A DNA stretch of 8,661 nt from Synechococcales cyanobacterium PMM_0002. GTDB lineage: Bacteria > Cyanobacteriota > Cyanobacteriia > Elainellales > Elainellaceae. The stretch lies in contig CASBQX010000369.1 of the NCBI GenBank assembly GCA_949127925.1, positions 1-8,661 of the forward strand, read 5' to 3'. Made by a program: the position numbers and the translations under genes. Positions 1-5,786 of the stretch are shown piece by piece; position 1 is the stretch's first letter, and each line of letters begins with the position of its first letter. The notes below the pieces were generated by a model. The model had not been told where the DNA came from and did no database searches. It saw only the letters and a program-made list of their open reading frames with translations.

Positions 1-800
1 CGCCAACAGCAGCGCCAACTGCCTCCCCCGACAGCTTTGAAGCCGCCGCAGGACAAGCCGCCCAATTTGCCAAGGGCACCGCTCAAGCTACGTTTAAGGC
101 ATTGGAAGGATTTGACTTGGGGGCGCTAGAACAATACCGCAAGCCCTTGATCAACCTGGGTTTGCTGTTTGCGGTCATTGTCTTAGCCCGTGTAATCTTG
201 GCAATTCTAGATACAGTTGACGATTTGATTTTGATCTCGCCGCTGCTGCAATTGATTGGCTTGAGCTACACAGCCTGGTTTGGTTACCGCAATTTGTTAA
301 CGGCTGAACAACGCCGCCAGTTTGGCGACAGGGTAGCAATCTGGTGGCAAGAGGTGCGCGGTGAAGCGCCCGCCACCCCATCGGGTGCCCCCTCGGATGC
401 ATCTACACCCATATTTGTACCTACACCTGGATCGGAGACAGCGATACGCGCTCCGCGCAGGCAAGCCAACGCCCCCCCCACTCCAGTTCTGCCCATCACC
501 CAACCAGAATCTCAGACTGTCACGCCTGCTGCTGAAGAACAAACCTTGGTGGGCGTCAGCGGCACAATTCAAGTGCTAATTCCCCTCGCTGGATTAATAG
601 ATGTAGCGGCTCGTCGCGTTAAGGTTGAGAAAGATTTGACGAAAGTGGAGGCTGAAATCAAGAGTTTGGGCGATCGCCTGAGCAATGCTAGCTTTGCCAG
701 TCGCGCTCCTGTCGCTGTGGTTCAGGGCGTACGAGATACGCTGGCCGAAGCCGAAATTCAGGCACAGATGTTGCGCGATCGCCTAACTCAAATGCCATAG
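1..800 (+). CDS. valS: Valyl-tRNA synthetase, C-terminal part with CAAD membrane domain (5' partial)
   Basis: ValRS charges tRNA-Val with valine. Only the last 265 codons are here (first whole codon at position 3). The frame is open to the window edge, so the gene begins upstream. The fragment has four parts. First is an Ala/Pro-rich stretch (residues 1-33). Next comes a CAAD-like domain with two hydrophobic helices (about 48-69 and 75-95) ending in a W-F-G-Y-R-N motif. A Pro/Thr-rich linker follows (about 118-180). Last is a charged coiled coil (about 183-265) opening with VLIPLAGLIDVAARR and continuing with EKDLTKVEAEIKSL and a LSNASF motif; this matches the tRNA-contacting C-terminal arm of ValRS. 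CAAD domains are known in several cyanobacterial aminoacyl-tRNA synthetases and tie them to thylakoid membranes. The TTG at 102 is not the start, because homologous coding sequence continues upstream. A standalone CAAD protein is unlikely because of the ValRS arm. The catalytic domain is not visible. Confidence 0.82.
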   Translation, partial: PTAAPTASPDSFEAAAGQAAQFAKGTAQATFKALEGFDLGALEQYRKPLINLGLLFAVIVLARVILAILDTVDDLILISPLLQLIGLSYTAWFGYRNLLTAEQRRQFGDRVAIWWQEVRGEAPATPSGAPSDASTPIFVPTPGSETAIRAPRRQANAPPTPVLPITQPESQTVTPAAEEQTLVGVSGTIQVLIPLAGLIDVAARRVKVEKDLTKVEAEIKSLGDRLSNASFASRAPVAVVQGVRDTLAEAEIQAQMLRDRLTQMP

Positions 801-859
801 AACCTAAATCTTTATCAAATTCCTGCCTAAAAGACTAAGCCTCTTGCCAAGCGCAAGGG

Positions 860-865
860 TATACT
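860..865 (+). promoter_or_regulatory. Candidate -10 box (TATACT) for the HmpF-like gene
   Basis: TATACT differs from the sigma-70 consensus by one base and lies 35 bases before the ATG at 901. No convincing -35 box stands at the right distance. If it is used, transcription begins after the in-frame TTG at 844, which supports the ATG at 901 as the start. A small inverted repeat (CTTGC/GCAAG, 843-857) lies just upstream. I see no clear terminator for valS in 801-859. Confidence 0.3.
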
Positions 866-900
866 TTATTTCTAATGGACTGATAATTTTTCTGACTCCA

Positions 901-1392
901 ATGCTCTACTTAGCTCAGGTCTTGAAGCGGGATCGTGAGGGCAGGGCAAGCCTAAAGTTGCTTGCCCAAAAACGAGCTGAACACACTTGGGCAACCTGTG
1001 CCACCGAAGAAACGGTGCTGCTTGGAGACGCTAGCGACCATGCCGACGGCACCCCCTCTCTTGGCCACTGCGACGTCACCAACCTCAATGAAGGACTATT
1101 GGTGTTGGTTGAGTTAAGCAGCGCCAAAAAAGTGAAAAAAGTTCAAGATGCCAAAGGCTGGGTATTAGAGTTTATTGAGGAATATCTATCTAGCGGAGTT
1201 TCGCCGGCGTTTCTTCAAGCAGAAACGCAGCGGGCAGAGCAATGGCGGCAATCTCTGACGCTTAAGAGTCAAGAATTGGGTCGTCAAGCATTAGAAATGG
1301 AAGCGCGGCGGGATCAGTTTCAGGAATTAGAGGAGAAGTTGAACGCCAAAAAAAAGCAGCTGGAGATATTAGAAGCTGAGCTGCGGGGATAA
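901..1392 (+). CDS. Coiled-coil protein resembling the N-terminus of HmpF
   Basis: This is a 163-residue soluble protein with no signal peptide or membrane segment. It opens MLYLAQVLKR, has a compact N-terminal part (about 1-75) ending in a LLVLVEL strand, then a long charged helix (about 100-163) containing EQWRQSLTLKSQEL and a MEARRDQFQELEE heptad pattern. From memory of the family, this opening and the E-Q-W-x-Q-S-L-T-x-x-S-Q-E-L segment resemble HmpF, a cyanobacterial coiled-coil protein needed for type IV pilus motility in hormogonia. HmpF is several times longer, so this is either a short paralogue or a truncated copy. I see no obvious continuation after the stop. The ATG at 901 is chosen because it gives the family-like M-L-Y-L-A opening; a longer frame from TTG 844 would add 19 unrelated residues. 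It lies 100 bases after valS and converges with gmk. The function is inferred only. Confidence 0.6.
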   Translation: MLYLAQVLKRDREGRASLKLLAQKRAEHTWATCATEETVLLGDASDHADGTPSLGHCDVTNLNEGLLVLVELSSAKKVKKVQDAKGWVLEFIEEYLSSGVSPAFLQAETQRAEQWRQSLTLKSQELGRQALEMEARRDQFQELEEKLNAKKKQLEILEAELRG

Positions 1393-1518
1393 CGCTCTGG
1401 CCTCCCTACAGCGCTTAGCGCAGACATCAGCAATTTTGTAGGCAAAGTCTGGAACTGATTAGCTCTATATTTCTCAGGGACTTATTTCTTAGGACTATGG
1501 ATTTAATCAGATTGCGAA

Positions 1519-1581
1519 GTAGGGGCGCACGGCCATTCTTGTGTAGGGGCGCACGGCCGTGCGCCCCTACACAAGAATGGC
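1519..1581. repeat. GC-rich repeat with 50-base perfect palindrome
   Basis: Bases 1532-1581 form a perfect inverted repeat with 25-base arms and no loop, centred between 1556 and 1557. The arm contains GTAGGGGCGCACGG. An additional direct copy of GTAGGGGCGCACGGCC lies at 1519-1534, 24 bases before the copy at 1543-1558. As RNA it would form a very stable hairpin from either strand. It sits between convergent gene ends (1392 and 1604), so it could stop transcription from both sides, although no T-run follows on either strand. Similar GGGGCGCACGGCCGTGCGCCCC elements are, to my recollection, dispersed in many cyanobacterial genomes. The rest of 1393-1603 shows nothing I can identify. Confidence 0.8.
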
Positions 1582-1603
1582 GGAGTTATTTAATTCTCAT
1601 TCC

Positions 1604-2176
1604 TTAGGGACTGTTGACCCGCTGCTCTGCAAACACAGCAGACTCGATTTTGCTCAAGGCCAGTTCTAGATCATCGTTGATCACCTGCACATCAAACTCA
1701 TTTGCAGCGTCGATTTCTGCCTTGGCTCGGCTTAGACGACGGGCGATCGCCTCCTCTGAATCTTGACCGCGCCCGCGCAGGCGGCTTTCCAGCGTCTCCA
1801 GTGACGGCGGCAGCACAAAAATTCGCAGCGCACTAGGAAACGTCTGCCGGATCTGGCGCGCCCCTTCTAGCTCAATTTCTAGCACTACCCACTTGCCTTG
1901 CTGAATCGAATGCTCTACCGGGCGGCGAGGCGTGCCGTAATCGTTGCCAGCAAACTCTGCCCACTCTAGCAGTTCAGACTGGTCTACCATTTCTTGAAAC
2001 GCGTCGCGAGTGACGAAATAATAGTTGCGCCCATCCACCTCATTTAACCGAGGCGATCGCGTCGTGGCCGAAATCGAAAGATGTAGCTCAGGATGCCGTT
2101 TGAGCAGCGATCGCAGCAGTGTGCCTTTTCCGACTCCGCTTGGCCCAGTGATGACGATTAATCTACCATTCTCCAT
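1604..2176 (-). CDS. gmk: Guanylate kinase
   Basis: It phosphorylates GMP (and dGMP) to GDP with ATP in the cytoplasm, an essential step of purine nucleotide supply. The 190 residues match the usual length of bacterial Gmk. Visible motifs are the P-loop GPSGVGKG (11-18), the GMP-binding segment with SATTRSPR (36-43) and GRNYYFV (49-55), EWAEFAGNDYGTPR (71-84), LEIELEGARQIR (99-110), and the arginine-rich lid RLRGRGQDSEEAIARRL (132-148). The ATG at 2176 is the first start after an in-frame stop near 2210. A weak GAG lies about nine bases upstream. The gene follows remA on the same strand after 124 bases, so co-transcription is plausible; remA next to gmk is also the arrangement in Bacillus. 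The 3' end faces the HmpF-like gene, with the palindrome between them. Confidence 0.96.
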   Translation of the reverse strand: MENGRLIVITGPSGVGKGTLLRSLLKRHPELHLSISATTRSPRLNEVDGRNYYFVTRDAFQEMVDQSELLEWAEFAGNDYGTPRRPVEHSIQQGKWVVLEIELEGARQIRQTFPSALRIFVLPPSLETLESRLRGRGQDSEEAIARRLSRAKAEIDAANEFDVQVINDDLELALSKIESAVFAEQRVNSP

Positions 2177-2280
2177 TGAAGTCTCGATGATTGTAAGCGG
2201 ATTATTATTCTAGCGGTAGGCGGTAGCGAACTGGTTATGAGTCCCAGAGACAGGCAGATGGGCTATAGTTAAGGTCGTCT

Positions 2281-2313
2281 AGTCATCATTTAGTCATCAT
2301 TTAGTCATCATTG
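2281..2313. repeat. Triple 11-base tandem repeat at the remA 3' end
   Basis: Three head-to-tail copies of AGTCATCATTT occur at 2281-2291, 2292-2302 and 2303-2313; the last ends in G instead of T. The array overlaps the final codons and the TAA stop of remA (2301-2303). Read from the gene strand, the unit supplies the last two Asp codons and then stops. Gain or loss of a unit would alter the spacer to gmk and possibly the RemA tail. Confidence 0.85.
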
Positions 2314-2561
2314 ATTTCTTTGCTGATCACAAACCGATTGGCGACCGTTTCTGGTTGAATGGCAGAGAGAATTATATGGCCAGAGTCGGTAATAATTACA
2401 GCCCGAGTCCGACGCCCATAGGTAGCATCAATGAGCTGGGCGCGATCGCGGGCATCGGTGATGATACGCTTAATAGGCGCAGACTCGGGACTGACAATGG
2501 CAATTACCCGGTTGGCTGACACAATATTGCCAAATCCAATGTTGATCAGCCGAATGTCCAT
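2301..2561 (-). CDS. remA: RemA/DUF370 family DNA-binding regulator
   Basis: The 86-residue product matches the small RemA (DUF370) family. Its core reads MDIRLINIGFGNIV, SANRVIAIVSPESAPIKR and ATYGRRTRAVIITDSGHIIL, then QPETVANRF near the end. In Bacillus subtilis RemA is an oligomeric DNA-binding protein that activates biofilm-matrix and osmoprotection genes; its role in cyanobacteria is not shown by this sequence. The start at 2561 is chosen because M-D-I-x-L-I-N-I-G-F-G is the family N-terminus. The frame is open for 16 more residues to an ATG at 2609, but that extension is hydrophobic and unlike the family. gmk follows on the same strand, which supports a shared transcript. The upstream region 2562-2842 is shared with the divergent rqcH and shows no promoter I would call with confidence. 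Confidence 0.9.
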   Translation of the reverse strand: MDIRLINIGFGNIVSANRVIAIVSPESAPIKRIITDARDRAQLIDATYGRRTRAVIITDSGHIILSAIQPETVANRFVISKEINDD

Positions 2562-2711
2562 GAGAAAAATGCCTAACCATATGAGAAACAGTGACGCGTT
2601 CGTTTTCATGGTATCGGCAAAAATTTCGACTCACAAGGCTGATAACCCTGACAAGAGCAGAAGTTTTAGAAAGACGAAGTTTTGGTGAAGGTAGAGTAGC
2701 TTCAGATCGCG

Positions 2712-2779
2712 GGCATGTTGGTTTGAGATAGTTTTTGGTTACAGCGCGACCGGGCTGTCGGATAACTAAAAAACATGCC
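2712..2779 (+). other. Foldable leader upstream of rqcH
   Basis: Several nested inverted repeats share one centre. GGCAT (2712-2716) pairs with ATGCC (2775-2779). GTTTTTGGTTA (2731-2741) pairs with TAACTAAAAAAC (2763-2774), with one bulged base and one G-T pair. CAGC (2742-2745) pairs with GCTG (2754-2757) around an 8-base loop. The structure ends 63 bases before the rqcH GTG start. No T-run follows on the plus strand, so it is not a standard terminator. It could be a structured 5' leader or protein-binding site; no known riboswitch class is recognised. Confidence 0.4.
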
Positions 2780-2842
2780 GCTTGATGTGATGTTGGCAAT
2801 TCCCCCGTTTCGTTCCTGTTCCTGGCCTTTTCTGCTAATCCT

Positions 2843-4579
2843 GTGCAATCTGTTGACGTTACGACCCTAATTGCGGCCTGCACTGAGTTGCAGGAAACCT
2901 GGTTGCCTGCTCGCCTTGAGCAAGTGTATCAGCGCGATCGCCATACCCTAGCCCTGTGCTTCCGCACGATGAATCAGCGGGGGTGGCTAACGTTGTCGTG
3001 GCATCCTCAGGCGGCGCGCATTTGCCTGGACACCCCTCCGGTTAAAGCCCCCGACACCTTTACCTTTAGTCAGCAGCTGCGACACCAGTTGAACGGGCTG
3101 GCGCTGGTATCGGTAAAGGCGATCGCCCCTTGGGAGCGCGCCCTAGACTTGCAGTTTGCCCGCCGCCCTGGCGACCCGCCGCTGTGGCACCTGTATGTTG
3201 AAATCATGGGCAAGTACAGCAACGTGATTTTGACCAATGTGGATGACTTGATTGTGACGGCGGCTCATCAGGTCAGCAATCAGCAATCTAGCGTGCGTCC
3301 GATTCAAACTGGGCAACCCTACGAACCACCCCCGGCGCTAACCGATCCCGCTCCTAGCCTAGAAGAATCCCAAGAGCGCTGGCAAGAACGCGTTAGCCTC
3401 ATTCCGACTGACCTCAAGAGTAATTTGCTGAAAAACTACCGAGGGCTAAGCTCCATCCTCGTGCTTTCGATGATTGAGGCGGCAGGGTTAGCGCCACAGC
3501 AATCTACCCACTCCCTCAGCGCCGACGATTGGCAGCGCCTATTTGACCGCTGGCGTGAATGGCTAACGGCAGTTCAGCAACAGCAGTTTCGACCCGGCTG
3601 GCTGCCACAGGGCTACACCGTCATGGGCTGGGGTGCCGTTGAATCGGTTCCTAGCATCCACCCGATATTGAGCCGCTACTACACCGATGAACTAAATCGC
3701 CAAGAATTTTCGCAGTTGCGGCATCAGCTGAGTCAGCGCCTGATCAATCTACTCAAAAAACTGTACGTTAAAGCCAATGATTTTCGCGATCGCCTGCACC
3801 AGTCAGACGAAGCCGATAGGCAGCGAGAACAGGCCGACTTGCTGATGGCCAACCTGCACGAGTGGCAACCCGGCCTCAAAGCAATTACGCTAGCAGATTT
3901 TGAAACAGGCAACCCGGTCACAATTCCGCTTGATCCCGAAAAAAATGCTGTGCAGAATGCGCAAGCGCGGTATAAACGCCACCAAAAACTGAAGCGATCG
4001 CGCGCCGCCCTCGAACCCCTTTTAAAAGCCGTTCAGGCTGAAATTGACTACCTAGAACAAGTTCAAGTTGCCGTTACCCAACTCAGCCTTTATGCCAATC
4101 CCGAAGACCTAGAGGCGTTGACAGAAATCCGCGACGAGCTGATCCAGCAGCAGTATCTAGACGATCCAGACCAGCGCTATCGCGGAGCCGTGGCTGAAAC
4201 CACCAATTTTCGGCATTTTCGCAGCCCCAGTGGGTTTGAAATTTTGATCGGGCGCAACAACCGCCAAAACGACGAGATCGTCTCCCATGTCGCCAACGAC
4301 TACGACCTCTGGTTCCACAGCCAAGAAATTCCCGGTAGCCATGTCTTGCTGCGGCTAGAACCAGGAGCCGCCCCCGACGATGCCGACCTACAATTTACCG
4401 CCGACCTCGCCGCCTATTACAGCCGCGCTTCCCAAAGCGACCAAGTACCCGTCATTTACACCGAACCCCGCTATGTATTTAAGCCCAAGGGTGCCCGCCC
4501 CGGAACTGTGATTTATAAACAAGAGCGGGTAATTTGGGGACAACCACAGCGAGCCAGCCTCTCGATGCCGATCCTTTAG
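2843..4579 (+). CDS. rqcH: Rqc2/NEMF (NFACT) family ribosome quality-control protein RqcH
   Basis: RqcH binds the 50S subunit carrying a stalled peptidyl-tRNA and recruits tRNA-Ala to add an alanine tail that marks the chain for proteolysis. The 578 residues are typical. The NFACT-N domain fills roughly the first 340 residues and includes EIMGKYSNVIL and QTGQPYE. A charged helical coiled-coil region follows (about 370-415). The C-terminal NFACT-R domain (about 456-560) has GFEILIGRNNRQNDEIV, DYDLWFH (486-492), GSHVLLR (498-504) and KPKGARPGTV. Start: GTG at 2843 gives M-Q-S-V-D, as expected for cyanobacterial members; no clear ribosome-binding site precedes it. The Asp-Arg pair essential for tailing in characterised members appears here as Glu98-Arg99. 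Older annotations call such proteins fibronectin-binding. The gene converges with psaJ, whose terminator begins 12 bases after the stop. Confidence 0.92.
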   Translation: MQSVDVTTLIAACTELQETWLPARLEQVYQRDRHTLALCFRTMNQRGWLTLSWHPQAARICLDTPPVKAPDTFTFSQQLRHQLNGLALVSVKAIAPWERALDLQFARRPGDPPLWHLYVEIMGKYSNVILTNVDDLIVTAAHQVSNQQSSVRPIQTGQPYEPPPALTDPAPSLEESQERWQERVSLIPTDLKSNLLKNYRGLSSILVLSMIEAAGLAPQQSTHSLSADDWQRLFDRWREWLTAVQQQQFRPGWLPQGYTVMGWGAVESVPSIHPILSRYYTDELNRQEFSQLRHQLSQRLINLLKKLYVKANDFRDRLHQSDEADRQREQADLLMANLHEWQPGLKAITLADFETGNPVTIPLDPEKNAVQNAQARYKRHQKLKRSRAALEPLLKAVQAEIDYLEQVQVAVTQLSLYANPEDLEALTEIRDELIQQQYLDDPDQRYRGAVAETTNFRHFRSPSGFEILIGRNNRQNDEIVSHVANDYDLWFHSQEIPGSHVLLRLEPGAAPDDADLQFTADLAAYYSRASQSDQVPVIYTEPRYVFKPKGARPGTVIYKQERVIWGQPQRASLSMPIL

Positions 4580-4591
4580 AACTAGACCCAC

Positions 4592-4620
4592 AAAAAAGGG
4601 ACATCTGCAAAAGATGCCCC
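4592..4620 (-). terminator. Rho-independent terminator of psaF-psaJ
   Basis: On the minus strand GGGCATCT, a five-base loop (TTTGC) and AGATGTCCC form an 8-bp stem with one bulged T. TTTTTT (4597-4592) follows directly. It lies about 50 bases after the psaJ stop and just past the stop of the convergent rqcH. On the plus strand the same hairpin is followed only by TAAAATC, so it is a weaker terminator for rqcH. Confidence 0.82.
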
Positions 4621-4671
4621 TAAAATCTTCAAATCGAAAAGAACGTAAAACGCCTGTTTAAGCGTAATTCC

Positions 4672-4800
4672 CTAAGGTAAGGGATGGAACAACAAATCGG
4701 GAAAGAACCGATTAAATTCAATCAGAATGCCTGCAGTGAAAAACATCAAAGCAGTCGCCAACACAGGGGCAGTAGACAGATATTTGAGGAAATATTGCAT
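4672..4800 (-). CDS. psaJ: Photosystem I reaction centre subunit IX (PsaJ)
   Basis: This is a 42-residue single-helix thylakoid membrane protein at the edge of photosystem I, where it contacts PsaF and chlorophyll/carotenoid cofactors. The translation starts MQYFLKYLSTAPVLATAL, continues with MFFTAGILIEFNRFFPDLLF and ends HPLP. The Y-L-S-T-A-P-V opening and the I-E-x-N-R-F-F-P-D motif are diagnostic of PsaJ, and the length is normal. One membrane span covers about residues 10-27. The ATG at 4800 is preceded by GGAG (4813-4810) nine bases upstream. It lies 211 bases downstream of psaF on the same strand, the usual cyanobacterial psaF-psaJ order, and is followed by a good terminator. Confidence 0.97.
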   Translation of the reverse strand: MQYFLKYLSTAPVLATALMFFTAGILIEFNRFFPDLLFHPLP

Positions 4801-4901
4801 ACTTCACAACTCCAGAATAATTCCAACAATCAATCAAGCTAAATTTGCAGACCGTTTAAAGGCGTAATTGACAGCTTCAATGAGACTGCTCAAGATGGGG
4901 A

Positions 4902-4960
4902 AGGATGAATTTGGGTTGGCGAGAGGTAAAGGTTACACCTCGTCCATCCAAATTCATCCT
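4902..4960 (-). promoter_or_regulatory. Stable hairpin between psaF and psaJ
   Basis: AGGATGAATTTGG (4902-4914) is exactly complementary to CCAAATTCATCCT (4948-4960), a 13-bp perfect outer stem. Pairing continues inward with interruptions (GGCGAG with CTCGTC, AGGT with ACCT). No T-run follows on either strand. It begins about 50 bases after the psaF stop. A site for partial termination, RNA processing or 3'-end protection of psaF mRNA is a reasonable inference; it may also separate a psaJ-specific promoter. The remainder of 4801-5011 shows nothing further that I can name. Confidence 0.6.
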
Positions 4961-5011
4961 CAGCTTAAGCAATGCCAAAACTATCGATCATAGATCTAGA
5001 ACCGTGACCAG

Positions 5012-5497
5012 TTAACGAGGCGAAACAGTGATTTCGCTATCTTTAACTGTCAATTTGCCAGTGGTCAATTCTTTAAAGGCAGCAAGTGGCCACAGGAAAC
5101 CAGACGTCATAAACTTGATGGCACGAGGCACATCAATCACGATTTCTAGCATTTCTGGGTCTTTCTCACCCCGAACAGAAATGATATAGGCACGACCCAC
5201 CCACCCAATCCAGCCTGCAATGTACAGGAATAGGATGCTAGGGATGATGAATTCACCGATGTGAGCGGCACTGCCATCCACAATTAAGTGGGGCAGACCT
5301 TCTTCACCACACAGCAGCGTGGAGTAGCTTTGAAAACGAGCTTTAGCTTGAGCCGTAGTGGCTTGAGCCGCACGTTGTTGAAACGCAGCGGTATCGCCAC
5401 AGGGCGTTAGGTTATAAGCAGAGGCAGGAGAAACCACCCCAACCCACAGAAAAAAGACTAGGACACCAGCCAACAATGGAGCAAACAATTTGCGCAT
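5012..5497 (-). CDS. psaF: Photosystem I reaction centre subunit III (PsaF)
   Basis: PsaF is a thylakoid photosystem I subunit with a lumenal N-terminal domain near the donor site for plastocyanin or cytochrome c6. The 161-residue precursor has a signal peptide (MRKLFAPLLAGVLVFFLW...SPASA), with predicted cleavage after ASA at residue 27. The lumenal part carries two cysteines (Cys33 in NLTPC, Cys63 in LLCGEEG) and the LPHLIVDG motif. The main membrane helix is about 84-105 (IPSILFLYIAGWIGWVGRAY). A second hydrophobic segment (GFLWPLAAFKEL) and the conserved tail KDSEITVSPR follow. The ATG at 5497 is chosen because it starts directly with a signal peptide; an upstream in-frame TTG at 5527 would add ten polar residues. 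It is first in the psaF-psaJ unit and divergent from tsaD. Confidence 0.97.
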   Translation of the reverse strand: MRKLFAPLLAGVLVFFLWVGVVSPASAYNLTPCGDTAAFQQRAAQATTAQAKARFQSYSTLLCGEEGLPHLIVDGSAAHIGEFIIPSILFLYIAGWIGWVGRAYIISVRGEKDPEMLEIVIDVPRAIKFMTSGFLWPLAAFKELTTGKLTVKDSEITVSPR

Positions 5498-5598
5498 GGA
5501 ATTGCTTCCCTTTTTTACAAAACGCAAAGTACAAAATGCGAAGATTTAGTACTGAGAATCAAGCTGCTTTCCGAGAAAAGCAATCACACTTCACAGCA

Positions 5599-5626
5599 AT
5601 CATACTCCTCCGGTGAAGCCCAATAA
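5599..5626 (-). promoter_or_regulatory. Candidate psaF promoter
   Basis: On the minus strand TTATTG (5626-5621) and TATGAT (5604-5599) are separated by 16 bases, giving a sigma-70-like pair with a good -10 and a weak -35. Transcription would begin near 5592 and leave a 5' leader of about 95 bases. The direct repeat GCAATCA occurs twice nearby (5579-5585 and 5596-5602, plus strand). I could not identify a clear HLR1/RpaB light-response motif. The spacing and location are plausible, but this rests on inspection alone. Confidence 0.35.
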
Positions 5627-5753
5627 CGTTAAGCTTTTAGAAGCATGTCACCAGAACCCGCCCGGAAAATTTGAGATTTTTGGATGAACGTAAATTCGTG
5701 GCTTTTAACGAATCTGATACTAACCTAATGTCAGCAGTACCGCTATAAAAGTT

Positions 5754-5779
5754 AAAAGAACTCTACAAAAGAACTCTAC
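5754..5779 (+). repeat. Two 13-base tandem repeats before tsaD
   Basis: AAAAGAACTCTAC occurs twice head to tail (5754-5766 and 5767-5779), ending seven bases before the tsaD ATG. A possible -10 box, TATAAA (5744-5749), lies immediately upstream, so the repeat would form most of a short tsaD leader. No Shine-Dalgarno sequence is visible. The repeat could be a simple duplication or a binding site. Confidence 0.7.
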
Positions 5780-5786
5780 ATAACGC

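Noticed and set aside
102..800. A complete standalone CAAD membrane protein starting at TTG 102
   Set aside because: The frame continues upstream to the window edge with CAAD-like sequence, and the last 83 residues match the ValRS arm.
844..900. TTG 844 as the start of the HmpF-like gene
   Set aside because: It would add 19 unrelated residues and lies upstream of the best -10 box; the ATG at 901 gives the family-like opening.
1472..1611. AGGGACT near 1477 and near 1605 as target-site duplications around the palindrome
   Set aside because: The match is only about seven bases, one copy overlaps the gmk end, and no transposase or terminal structure lines up with it.
5498..5527. TTG 5527 as the psaF start
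   Set aside because: It puts ten polar residues before a normal signal peptide that begins at the ATG at 5497.
5498..5786. An HLR1/RpaB light-response element in the psaF-tsaD spacer
   Set aside because: I looked for paired TTACA-like half sites on both strands and found no convincing match.
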